Made by a program: the position numbers and the translations under genes
Notes under the pieces: model-generated
What the model was told of the DNA's origin: nothing
Seen by the model: the letters and a program-made list of their open reading frames with translations, nothing else
Databases searched by the model: none
In this document: piece by piece, positions 1 through 6,252 of the stretch
Numbering within the stretch: position 1 is the first letter of the stretch
Layout: each line of letters starts with the position of its first letter
Source: Bifidobacteriaceae bacterium
Lineage (GTDB): Bacteria; Actinomycetota; Actinomycetes; Actinomycetales; WQXJ01
NCBI GenBank assembly: GCA_031255075.1
Contig: JAIRTF010000236.1
Span: 1 to 8,090 of the forward strand
DNA: 8,090 nt
Reading direction: 5' to 3'

Positions 1-402
1 TTGCCGCACGTCTTTGGTGGGCCCTACCGGTCTGACACCCGCAATCCGCCACGCGATTTGGCGCGCTTCGCGGCCCTCAACCCCGAATCAACCAAACAGC
101 ATTACGACTTGGCCCGGCTGGCGGACGACCTGCGGATTGTTCACCGCGAGGGGTTGCGGCTGGTCAACCTGGTGCCGCCGCCAGTGACCAACCGGGAAGT
201 GCTGTGTGACCTGTTGGGGGTCTCGCTGCTGCCGGGCGCCAGCGAAGTCCAATGCGTTCATCGCGACGTCCACACCCGGTACGCCGAATTGTTCGGCGGC
301 GTGGGCCGATACATCGAAACCACTGAACAAGAACTTCAGCGGATTGCCGCCTACATCGCGGACACCACGCCCGCGCCGGCACCAGAGATGGAAGGCGGCT
401 GA
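1..402 (+). CDS. NAD(P)-dependent oxidoreductase, extended-SDR-like, C-terminal part (5' end outside window)
   Basis: The reading frame is open from the first base and ends at TGA 400-402, so the gene almost certainly begins upstream. The 133 visible residues lack the nucleotide-binding GxxGxxG and the YxxxK catalytic motif, which would lie in the missing N-terminal part. What is visible resembles the C-terminal half of a family of NAD-dependent epimerase/dehydratase-like proteins: an HVFGGPY segment near residue 3, then HYDLARLADDLRIVHREGLRLVNL (about 34-57) and RDVHTRYAELFGGVGRYI (about 88-105). These match my memory of the family's 'PLARLWDDI', 'G-R-VNL-EP' and 'YDVRTRYA-LFGG' patterns. 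The substrate cannot be deduced. It converges on the next gene with a hairpin between them. The family call is by recognition, not by a search, and is moderate. Confidence 0.55.
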   Translation: MPHVFGGPYRSDTRNPPRDLARFAALNPESTKQHYDLARLADDLRIVHREGLRLVNLVPPPVTNREVLCDLLGVSLLPGASEVQCVHRDVHTRYAELFGGVGRYIETTEQELQRIAAYIADTTPAPAPEMEGG

Positions 403-407
403 GCACT

Positions 408-431
408 AGGCGGCCCGGCCACGGGCCGTCT
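408..431 (+). terminator. Hairpin between convergent genes, probable terminator
   Basis: Bases 408-417 (AGGCGGCCCG) pair with 422-431 (CGGGCCGTCT) around a four-base loop GCCA. This gives a 10-bp stem with one G-T wobble (410/429). It starts six bases after the stop of the left-hand gene and ends nine bases before the stop of the convergent gene at 440, the usual place for a shared terminator. No T-tract follows on either strand, which is common for GC-rich actinobacterial hairpins. The wobble becomes a C-A mismatch in the minus-strand transcript, so it should work best for the plus-strand gene. Confidence 0.5.
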
Positions 432-439
432 GAGGACAA

Positions 440-1054
440 TCAGTCGCGGCCGGCCGCCTGGCTGGCGATGAACGCCGCCGTCCGGCCCTTGCGGGCTTGC
501 CAGCCATCGAAAGACAGTTGCCGGGCGGATTCTTCGTCAAAGACCGGTGAAAGTGTCTTGACTCCCGGCAGCCACAGCCATGACGGTTGGAGTACCACCG
601 GCGCTTCGTCTTCGCCACTGCCCTGGGTGATTCCTAAGTCCAGCAACACCGCATGCTGATAGCCGTACTGCTGTTGGGTCTTCTCCAGCCGGGCGACTTC
701 CGCCGGCAGGTCCGGCACACCGTGAGTCTTCAACTCCAGCACCATCAGGTTGTCGTTGCGGCCCGTGCGGCCGCGGTGGTGGATTGAGATATCGACCGGC
801 CGGGTGGTGGGATCTGGCTGGTTGCGGGCGGCCGCCGTGCCAACCGAACCGTGGCCCACGCGGTTGTATTCCACATCAACATCCCACGACCGTTCATATT
901 CGGTCCGCAGCCGCCAGGCCAGTTGGTTGGCAATGACACGCTCAGAAGCGGGCAGAGGCAGTTGCACAGATTCCAGCAGGGAGTATTCGTCCAAGATCAG
1001 TGTGACCAGGGCGGTGCGCAGCCGCGCCTCAATGTTGATGTATGACATAGACAA
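440..1054 (-). CDS. Orphan protein with PD-(D/E)XK nuclease-like signature
   Basis: This is a small soluble protein of about 202-204 residues with no membrane segment or signal peptide. Counting from the TTG at 1054, an N-terminal helical part contains SERVIANQLAWRLR (37-50), then WDVDVEYNRVGHG (57-69), then PVDISIHHRG (86-95), a short loop, and NLMVLELKT (102-110). Asp88 followed by Glu107-x-Lys109 on a predicted beta strand fits the PD-(D/E)XK core, and Glu38 could be the extra helix-1 acid. The pattern 'VD-EYNR ... PDI-IH-RG ... NLLV-E-K' is one I associate with uncharacterised bacterial proteins of that superfamily. Nuclease activity is inferred only; many family members have other roles. 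Two starts are possible: TTG 1054 with GGGG six bases upstream, or ATG 1048, which would suit a leaderless transcript. It stands alone, divergent from the YbjN gene. Confidence 0.6.
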   Translation of the reverse strand: MSMSYINIEARLRTALVTLILDEYSLLESVQLPLPASERVIANQLAWRLRTEYERSWDVDVEYNRVGHGSVGTAAARNQPDPTTRPVDISIHHRGRTGRNDNLMVLELKTHGVPDLPAEVARLEKTQQQYGYQHAVLLDLGITQGSGEDEAPVVLQPSWLWLPGVKTLSPVFDEESARQLSFDGWQARKGRTAAFIASQAAGRD

Positions 1055-1060
1055 AATCTA
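1055..1060 (-). promoter_or_regulatory. Possible -10 element for the orphan PD-(D/E)XK-like gene
   Basis: On the minus strand this reads TAGATT, a fit to the actinobacterial TANNNT -10 pattern. A start point about seven bases downstream would fall on the ATG at 1048, giving a leaderless mRNA. No good -35 hexamer lies 16-18 bases upstream. The adjacent GGGG (1061-1064) could instead be a ribosome binding site for the TTG at 1054. The assignment is tentative. Confidence 0.3.
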
Positions 1061-1081
1061 CCCCAAAGAACAACCATCCCC

Positions 1082-1161
1082 CTTGGGCCTAGCTTGACCA
1101 GGGAGGGCGCGGGGGCGGCACCAGGACTGAAGCGGTCTTGAGGCGCAGAGCTTGGGCCTAG
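1082..1161. repeat. Pair of 11-bp direct repeats in a divergent promoter region
   Basis: CTTGGGCCTAG occurs at 1082-1092 and again at 1151-1161, 69 bases apart start to start. Both copies lie in the 150-base gap between the divergent PD-(D/E)XK-like and YbjN genes. They could be binding sites for a shared regulator. Chance or codon-like remnants cannot be excluded from one sequence. Confidence 0.4.
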
Positions 1162-1170
1162 AGTGGGACC

Positions 1171-1184
1171 GATAACTAATAACT
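1171..1184 (+). promoter_or_regulatory. AT-rich stretch, possible promoter core for the YbjN-amidase unit
   Basis: GATAACTAATAACT is an isolated AT-rich run in GC-rich DNA, 20-34 bases before the YbjN start. A CTTGGG at 1151-1156 lies 16 bases before TAACTA (1173-1178), but neither hexamer is a strong match to a sigma-70 type promoter. A second, equally weak candidate is TAGAGT at 1159-1164. Confidence 0.25.
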
Positions 1185-1192
1185 TGGAGAGC

Positions 1193-1197
1193 AGGAG
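1193..1197 (+). promoter_or_regulatory. Ribosome binding site deciding the YbjN start
   Basis: AGGAG lies seven bases before GTG 1205. It is the best Shine-Dalgarno match near the gene and favours GTG 1205 over the upstream GTG 1163 and the downstream ATG 1211 (13-base spacing). Confidence 0.6.
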
Positions 1198-1204
1198 ACG
1201 CGCA

Positions 1205-1729
1205 GTGTCGATGCATTCAACCCCAAGCGGTAACTGGGATGATCCCATCCAGCAGCCCTCCGACACGACTGGCGATGTGGTGGCCCCGCTCAGCCGCGAA
1301 CGGATCGCCGCCGCTATGCAGGCCGAACGCTGGAACTATTTGATTGACGATGAAGGCGATATAGGCGGCCTGCTGGAATCTAACTTGTTCTACTTTTTCC
1401 TCTACGGCGAGGCTAATGAGATTTTGCAGGTCAGGGGGCGGTGGCACCAGCAGCTACCGATCTCCATGCGGTCTCAGGTACGCCAGGCCCTAGACGATTG
1501 GCACTTCTCCAAGATTTGGCCCAAGGCCTACACCACCGTTGACGACGTGGGCCGCATGTGGGTGCTGGCGGAGCACTCCGTGGACTGGGAAGAGGGCGTC
1601 ACGGACCGGCAACTCCGCTTGACACTGCGCTGCGCCGCCAACACTTCGCTGTCCTTGTTCCATTACCTGGAGGACCAGTTGGTCACGATTGGCCCCAAGG
1701 GTGACACTTCCCTAGGTTGGCGGTATTGA
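1205..1729 (+). CDS. YbjN-domain protein
   Basis: This 174-residue protein belongs by recognition to the YbjN family, whose fold resembles type III secretion chaperones. Actinobacteria often carry one or more copies, mostly without known function. Residues 1-27 are a variable polar tail. The domain runs from about 29 to 160: LSRERIAAAM (29-38), WNYLIDDEGDIGG (43-55), NLFYFFLYGEANEILQVRGRW (60-80), ALDDWHFSKIWPKAY (95-109) and a helical end with TSLSLFHYLEDQL (147-159). No signal peptide, membrane segment or catalytic motif is seen, so it is probably a cytoplasmic binding or chaperone-like protein. The start is GTG 1205 because of the AGGAG seven bases upstream. The stop TGA overlaps the likely TTG start of the amidase gene, so the two are probably co-transcribed and translationally coupled. 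The family is fairly sure; the role is unknown. Confidence 0.75.
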   Translation: MSMHSTPSGNWDDPIQQPSDTTGDVVAPLSRERIAAAMQAERWNYLIDDEGDIGGLLESNLFYFFLYGEANEILQVRGRWHQQLPISMRSQVRQALDDWHFSKIWPKAYTTVDDVGRMWVLAEHSVDWEEGVTDRQLRLTLRCAANTSLSLFHYLEDQLVTIGPKGDTSLGWRY

Positions 1730-2706
1730 CCTTGGCCGATGCCGCGCCGCCGCCCCAGCACGCCAGCTCGGTTGGGTCTTGGCGCCGGCGGGCAGCGGTG
1801 TTGGCGGCCGTGGCCGTGTTGGCCGCAGCCGGCGGATCGGTAGCGGCGTTGGCCGTCCAAGGAGCTTTCAAACCATCCGAACCTGATCCGGTGGTGGCAG
1901 CCAGCCCGTCGCCAAGCCTTTCGCCCAGCGCTAGCCAATCTGCCAGCGCCAGCCCAACGCCATCGGCTAGCCCGAGCCCTTCGGCCACACCCAGCCCCAC
2001 GCCACCCGCCGAACCGCCGGCATCCAGTGCGCCGCCGCCAGTCAACTTCCCATCCGGTTCGCTGGCCGGCCGGGTGATCGCCTTGGACCCTGGGCACAGC
2101 CCAGCCGGCGGGTCCAACAAACAGGTGCCGGATGGACGTGGCGGCACCAAGCCTTGCAACACTTCCGGCACGTCCACCAACGGCGGCTACGCGGAACGCG
2201 ATTTCAACTACGACGTGGCCATCCGGGTCAAGCAACTGCTTGAGGCCCACGGCGCTACCGTCCTAATGACCAGGGATAACAGTCCCTCAACTCTGGTTTG
2301 TGTGGACAAACGCGGCACCTTTGCCCAAGACCACGGCGCCGAGTTGTTGGTTTCGATCCATGGCGACGGCAACACCAACCCAGCAGTCAAGGGGTTCTTC
2401 GCCATTGTCTCTTCACCCCCGTTGAACGCCGCCCAAGGCCAGCCGTCGCTGGAACTGGCCGAAGCAGTTCTGGTGCGGCTGCGCGGCGCTGGCTTCACCC
2501 AGAACGCCGCCTACCCGGGAGGTATCTCCAAACGGTCAGATATCGCCGGGGTGTCACTGTCCACCAAACCGGTGGTGATGTTCGAGTTGGGTGAGATGCG
2601 CAACCCGGAGGAGGCCGCCATCATGAGTTCAGCCGACGGCCGCCAACGCTATGCCGATTGTGTGGCAGCCGGCATTGCCGATTGGCTGTTGACCCATCCC
2701 GCCTAG
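1726..2706 (+). CDS. N-acetylmuramoyl-L-alanine amidase (Amidase_3), membrane-anchored or exported
   Basis: This is a zinc-dependent cell-wall hydrolase that cuts the bond between N-acetylmuramic acid and L-alanine in peptidoglycan. Counted from TTG 1726, a basic WRRR (19-22) precedes a hydrophobic segment (about 23-44), which is an uncleaved anchor or a signal peptide. A Ser/Pro/Ala linker (60-105) would span the wall. The catalytic domain (about 110-326) shows the expected zinc ligands: His124 in ALDPGHS, Glu157 in YAERDFN and His212 in VSIHGDG. The catalytic Glu is most likely Glu287 in VMFELGEMRN. Three cysteines (144, 192, 312) lie in the exported part and two could form a disulfide. The start TTG 1726 overlaps the upstream TGA (TTGA), with only an AGG nine bases upstream; TTG 1717 in the same frame is the alternative. 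The stop lies 12 bases from the convergent pcrA stop, and no hairpin separates them. Confidence 0.88.
   Translation: MTLADAAPPPQHASSVGSWRRRAAVLAAVAVLAAAGGSVAALAVQGAFKPSEPDPVVAASPSPSLSPSASQSASASPTPSASPSPSATPSPTPPAEPPASSAPPPVNFPSGSLAGRVIALDPGHSPAGGSNKQVPDGRGGTKPCNTSGTSTNGGYAERDFNYDVAIRVKQLLEAHGATVLMTRDNSPSTLVCVDKRGTFAQDHGAELLVSIHGDGNTNPAVKGFFAIVSSPPLNAAQGQPSLELAEAVLVRLRGAGFTQNAAYPGGISKRSDIAGVSLSTKPVVMFELGEMRNPEEAAIMSSADGRQRYADCVAAGIADWLLTHPA
1903..2040 (+). repeat. Ser/Pro/Ala low-complexity linker within the amidase gene
   Basis: This stretch encodes 46 residues made almost only of Ser, Pro, Ala and Thr, largely as imperfect S-P, S-A and T-P units. The DNA repeats AGC-CC(A/G) type codon pairs imperfectly. 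It lies between the membrane segment and the catalytic domain, so a flexible wall-spanning spacer is the natural reading. The copy number of the units may vary between strains. Confidence 0.7.
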
Positions 2707-2718
2707 CCTTCACCCAGG

Positions 2719-5223
2719 TCAGAGCTTCACAACCGGAGCGAACCGCAACAAGATCCGCTTTAGACCTTCTTCCCTGAACTTGATCTTGGCGACCTGTCCC
2801 AGGCCTTCGCCTTCAACGTCTTCAACGGTGCCCAACCCATAGACATCATGGGTAATCAGATCACCCGGCCGCAGGCTGGGCACATCCGATTCCGGCCTGG
2901 GGGTAGCCGAACCGAACTTGGCGCCAGTTGACCCCGGCCCTCCACCTGGTTTCGACAGGTAGCGCTTGGCCGTGCCGCCGCTGCTTCCGCCAACCCAGGT
3001 TTCGGATTGGAGACGGGCGCTTGACCCGGCCGCCCGCCGCCACTCCATGACCTCCTTGGGGATGTCATCAATGAACCGTGACGGTACGAACCATTCCGGT
3101 TTCCCAAAGGTGGTGCGGGCCTCCGCCCGGGAGATGTACAGTCGCCGTTTGGCTCTGGTCAGCGCCACATAGGCCAGCCGACGTTCCTCTTCAAGTTCGG
3201 TTTGACTGCCCAGCGAGCGGGCATGTGGGAAGGTGCCGTCCTCAAACCCGGTCAAGAACACCACCGGGAACTCCAAGCCCTTGGCGGTGTGGACGGTCAT
3301 CAGGGCGACCGCGCCGGCGGCATCGGCCACCGAGCGGGAACCTTCTTTGCCTGCGGCCTGCTGCGGGTCCGCTTCGTCTGATTCGGCGGCGGCCGGCGGC
3401 AACTGGTCTGAATCCGCCACCAACGACACCCGCTCCAGGAAGTCCGCCAACGTGCCGTCTGGTTCGCGGGCTTCGAACTCGGCGGCGACAGCGTTCAACT
3501 CCGCCAGGTTCTCCACCCGGGAAGCATCTTGCGGGTCGCGCGAGTCCTGATACTGAGCCAAATAGCCGGAACGTTCCAGGGCCAGCCCCAGGACCTGCTG
3601 GGCGCCGGCACCCTCTTCAGCCATTTGCCCCAAATCCACCAACAGTTTGTGCAACTCACCGATCGAAGCCCTGGCCCGCGGCGTCAGGGCCCCAATCTGG
3701 TCGGCTTGACCCATGGCCGCACCGAATGACAACCGGTGTTTGGCGGCGTAGGCCTGGACGGCGGCTTCGGTCTGGCCTCCCAGGCCCCGCCGGGGAACGT
3801 TGAAGATGCGCCGCACGGCCACTGTGTCATCCAGGTTGGCGCCGGCCCTCAGATAGGCAATCGCGTCCCGGACTTCTTTGCGGTCATAGAATCTGGTTCC
3901 GCCCACCACCCGGTAGGGAATGCCGCGTCTGATGAAAACTTCCTCCAAAGCCCGGGACTGGGCGTTGACCCGGTAGAAAATGGCCGCCCCACCATAGGTT
4001 TCGCCTTGGTCCACCAGCGCGTCTATCTCCTTGGCAATGAACTCCGCCTCATCATGTTCGGTGTCCGCCACGTAGCCGACCACCTTGGGCCCGTGGCCCT
4101 CCGCAGTCCACAACCTTTTGGGATGCCGGCCCTGGTTTTCCGCGATGATCCCGTTGGCGGCCGTCAAAATGTTGCCGGTTGACCTGTAGTTCTGTTCCAA
4201 CAAGATGGTTGAGGCGTCCGGGTAGTCCGTCTCAAACTCCACAATGTTGCGCACCGTGGCGCCCCTGAAGGCGTAAATGGACTGGTCTGAATCCCCCACA
4301 ACTGTCAGCTGGGCCGGTTCATAGCCTTGGCCGTCCCGAGCGTCCGCCCGGATGCCGGCCAGTTCACGGATCAGCATGTACTGGGCTTCGTTGGTGTCTT
4401 GGTATTCGTCCACCAGGATGTGGCGGAAACGCCGGTGGTAGTTGTCTGCCAAGTTGGGGAAGGCCCTGAACAGGTTGACTGTCCACATGATCAGGTCATC
4501 AAAGTCCAAGGCGTGAGCGGCCTGCAGCTGGTTGGTGTACAGCCGGTAGACGTCTGCGGTGGCAGTTTCAATGGGGTTGGAGTGGGCCACTACTGAGGCG
4601 TAGGACTCGGCATCTACCATCTCATTCTTGAGGTTGGAGATGCGGTGGGCCATCTGTTTGGGTGAGAACTTCTTCGGGTCCAGCCCCAGCTCTTTGATGG
4701 CCTGAGCCATGGCGCGCTGCGAATCCTGGGCGTCATAGATAGAGAACGATGTCTTCAGTCCGACATGTTTGGCTTCCCGGCGCAGAATCCGCACACAGGC
4801 CGAATGGAAGGTGGACACCCAAATGTTCTGGCCACGTGGGCCGACCAGCGCTTCGACCCGGCTTTTCATCTCAGCCGCGGCCTTGTTGGTGAAGGTGATG
4901 GCCAAAATCTCATGCGGGCGGGCCTGGCCGCTGGCCAGCAGGTAGGCAATCCGTCTGGTCAACACCCGGGTCTTGCCAGAACCGGCGCCGGCCACCACCA
5001 GCAGCGCGCCGCCGCGATGGGTTACGGCAGCTTTTTGTTCGGCATTGAGCCCATCCAGCAAATGCTCTGCCGCCGCGTCGGGACTGGCGGCGGTGGTTAG
5101 GGTGGCGGCTGCGGCATCCGCCCCCGGCTGACCGGCGGCGGTGGCTTCTTCGAGGTCCCAGTTGGCCAACCCCAAAGAGGGTAGGCGGGCCAAATCAATC
5201 AAAGGCGGTTGGCTTGAATCCAT
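2719..5223 (-). CDS. pcrA: ATP-dependent DNA helicase PcrA/UvrD (SF1A)
   Basis: This is a 3'-5' superfamily 1A DNA helicase acting in nucleotide excision repair, replication restart and transcription-coupled repair. All motifs are intact in the 834 residues: Q motif LNAEQKAAV (59-67), Walker A GAGSGKT (79-85), motif Ia ITFTNKAAAEM (109-119), STFH (137-140), motif II VDEYQD (271-276), motif III GDSDQSIYAFRGA (310-322), motif IV QNYRST (344-349), motif V VHTAKGLEF (644-652) and motif VI VALTRAKRR (686-694). The C-terminal 50 residues form the Tudor-like tail of PcrA (PGDLITHDVYGLGTV ... LLRFAPVVKL). The 58-residue N-terminal extension and the Ala/Asp-rich insert (about 605-637) vary in the family. 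The start is ATG 5223 with a weak GGTGG four bases upstream. No LexA-type SOS box was seen upstream. It is divergent from the flavin reductase and convergent with the amidase. Confidence 0.96.
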   Translation of the reverse strand: MDSSQPPLIDLARLPSLGLANWDLEEATAAGQPGADAAAATLTTAASPDAAAEHLLDGLNAEQKAAVTHRGGALLVVAGAGSGKTRVLTRRIAYLLASGQARPHEILAITFTNKAAAEMKSRVEALVGPRGQNIWVSTFHSACVRILRREAKHVGLKTSFSIYDAQDSQRAMAQAIKELGLDPKKFSPKQMAHRISNLKNEMVDAESYASVVAHSNPIETATADVYRLYTNQLQAAHALDFDDLIMWTVNLFRAFPNLADNYHRRFRHILVDEYQDTNEAQYMLIRELAGIRADARDGQGYEPAQLTVVGDSDQSIYAFRGATVRNIVEFETDYPDASTILLEQNYRSTGNILTAANGIIAENQGRHPKRLWTAEGHGPKVVGYVADTEHDEAEFIAKEIDALVDQGETYGGAAIFYRVNAQSRALEEVFIRRGIPYRVVGGTRFYDRKEVRDAIAYLRAGANLDDTVAVRRIFNVPRRGLGGQTEAAVQAYAAKHRLSFGAAMGQADQIGALTPRARASIGELHKLLVDLGQMAEEGAGAQQVLGLALERSGYLAQYQDSRDPQDASRVENLAELNAVAAEFEAREPDGTLADFLERVSLVADSDQLPPAAAESDEADPQQAAGKEGSRSVADAAGAVALMTVHTAKGLEFPVVFLTGFEDGTFPHARSLGSQTELEEERRLAYVALTRAKRRLYISRAEARTTFGKPEWFVPSRFIDDIPKEVMEWRRAAGSSARLQSETWVGGSSGGTAKRYLSKPGGGPGSTGAKFGSATPRPESDVPSLRPGDLITHDVYGLGTVEDVEGEGLGQVAKIKFREEGLKRILLRFAPVVKL

Positions 5224-5282
5224 AACGCCACCAGCTTAAGGCCTGCCACTGCGGTGTTCTTTTGCCGCCCTGGAAGCGGCCA

Positions 5283-5335
5283 CCCCAGGCCGGAGCCGGA
5301 ACCATCTGGCGCCGCGCCAGTCCGCCCCAGGCCGG
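5283..5335. promoter_or_regulatory. Palindrome between two 11-bp direct repeats, possible operator
   Basis: In the 115-base gap between divergent pcrA and the flavin reductase gene, CCCCAGGCCGG occurs at 5283-5293 and 5325-5335. Between the copies lies a perfect 15-bp palindrome, CTGGCGC-C-GCGCCAG (5306-5320). The layout suggests a regulator site or a stable RNA hairpin in the leader of one gene. It does not resemble the DtxR/IdeR iron box or the actinobacterial SOS box. GC-rich DNA makes short palindromes fairly likely by chance. Confidence 0.35.
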
Positions 5336-5338
5336 CCC

Positions 5339-6241
5339 GTGGGATTCGCTACCGAGCAGGCCGTGAGGCACAATTGCACAGTGTTTGAGACCCACAGTGA
5401 GCCCATTCCGCTGCGGCGGCGCAGCGGTCCGGTCACCGCCACAGTTGAGGCGGCAGAACCGCTCACGCCGCTGGCCGTGCGCGTACATCTGAGCTGTCCG
5501 GAGCTGTTCAGCGGGGCGCCTCCGGCAGTGGCGGCCTGGGTTCGGGGCCGGTTCCCAGTTGAAACAGCGGCCCCGGTCACCCCAAGTGCGGCTTCTGATT
5601 CCGCCCCGGCGGCCGATGCCGCACCGGACCTGGAAGCATCACAATCTACTGCTGGTCTGCCCGGCCCAGCTTTGGCAGCCCGGGCCTACACCCTGGTGGA
5701 AATGGACCCCGCCGCGGGCCGATTCGCGTTGGACTTTGTGCTGCACGGATCCGGCCCGGCGGCCAGTTGGGCCCGCCAAGCCGCACCCGGCCAGCAGCTG
5801 GAAATCTCCCGCCCCTTGGGCCGGGCGCGAATCGACCCGAAACACCGGCACTACCTGCTGGCCGGGGACGCCACCGCCCTACCAGCGATTCGCGAATGGC
5901 TGCGACTGCTTCCCGACCAAGCCACCGCCGCGGTACGGGTCTGGCTGCCCGCCCAATCTGAAGTTCAAGAGCTGGGCGGCCGCAGCGGCATCGACCTGAA
6001 ATGGTTTTTCCCTGGCGACCCGTCAATGGCTGAACTGGCCGAAGCCGGCTCGCTGGCACCCGCCGGCTGGACCCCGGCGGACCCGGAAACCCGGTTCGTG
6101 GTGGCCGGGGAAGCAGGCGAGGTGACCCGGGTGCGCCGAGCGGTCAGCTGGGACGCCAAACCTTTGCCCGGCAATCTGCACGCCGCCGGCTACTGGCGGC
6201 GCGGCAAACCCAGCGACGGAGCCGCCGTGGAGTTGGGCTAA
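5339..6241 (+). CDS. Siderophore-interacting family FAD-dependent ferric reductase
   Basis: This is a member of the SIP family (ViuB/YqjH-like), which uses FAD and NAD(P)H to reduce ferric-siderophore complexes in the cytoplasm and free the iron. Counted from GTG 5339 (300 residues): start of the FAD barrel with PVTATVEAAEPLTPLAVRVHL (31-51), FAD-binding RAYTLV (115-120), DFVLHGSGPAASWA (132-145), then the NAD(P)H domain with LLAGDATALPAI (173-184), VVAGEAGEVTRVRR (254-267) and the C-terminal GYWRRGK (284-290). The usual GDETA is GDATA here (Ala178). Residues 75-113 form an Ala/Pro/Ser-rich low-complexity loop before RAYT. The start is uncertain: GTG 5339 (AGG seven bases upstream), GTG 5363 or GTG 5381; the first 20 residues show nothing conserved. 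No siderophore transporter or iron box is seen nearby, so the substrate is only inferred. Confidence 0.85.
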   Translation: MGFATEQAVRHNCTVFETHSEPIPLRRRSGPVTATVEAAEPLTPLAVRVHLSCPELFSGAPPAVAAWVRGRFPVETAAPVTPSAASDSAPAADAAPDLEASQSTAGLPGPALAARAYTLVEMDPAAGRFALDFVLHGSGPAASWARQAAPGQQLEISRPLGRARIDPKHRHYLLAGDATALPAIREWLRLLPDQATAAVRVWLPAQSEVQELGGRSGIDLKWFFPGDPSMAELAEAGSLAPAGWTPADPETRFVVAGEAGEVTRVRRAVSWDAKPLPGNLHAAGYWRRGKPSDGAAVELG

Positions 6242-6252
6242 CCAGCCTCAAC
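6232..6252. terminator. Hairpin over the two convergent stop codons, possible bidirectional terminator
   Basis: GTTGGGCT (6232-6239) can pair with AGCC-T-CAAC (6244-6252), one base bulged, around the loop AACC. It covers both stop codons of the convergent flavin reductase and SRPBCC genes. There is no T-tract and the stem is modest, so function is uncertain. Confidence 0.3.

Noticed and set aside
1663..2250. Long minus-strand open frames (195 and 165 codons) opposite the amidase gene.
   Set aside because: They are Arg/Gly/Ala-rich translations of the antisense strand of a GC-rich gene, without recognisable motifs, and the plus strand holds an intact amidase with all its zinc ligands.
2700..2725. 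Terminator between the convergent amidase and pcrA stops.
   Set aside because: Only 12 bases separate the stops and no stem of useful length is visible around them.
3078..3803. Plus-strand open frame of 241 codons opposite pcrA.
   Set aside because: It is rich in Pro, Arg and Ser and lies fully over the helicase motifs on the other strand. It is a composition effect of GC-rich codons, like the other plus-strand frames at 3736-4182 and 4765-5100.
5224..5380. Search for an iron (DtxR/IdeR) box or an SOS box in the pcrA/flavin reductase gap.
   Set aside because: No TTAGGTTAG-type 19-mer and no TCGAAC-GTTCGA-type palindrome are present. TTAAG near 5236 is isolated.
5369..5381. CACAAT six bases before GTG 5381 as a leaderless promoter for the flavin reductase.
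   Set aside because: The hexamer lacks the leading TA of TANNNT and has no -35 partner, so it is too weak to call. GTG 5381 is kept only as an alternative start.
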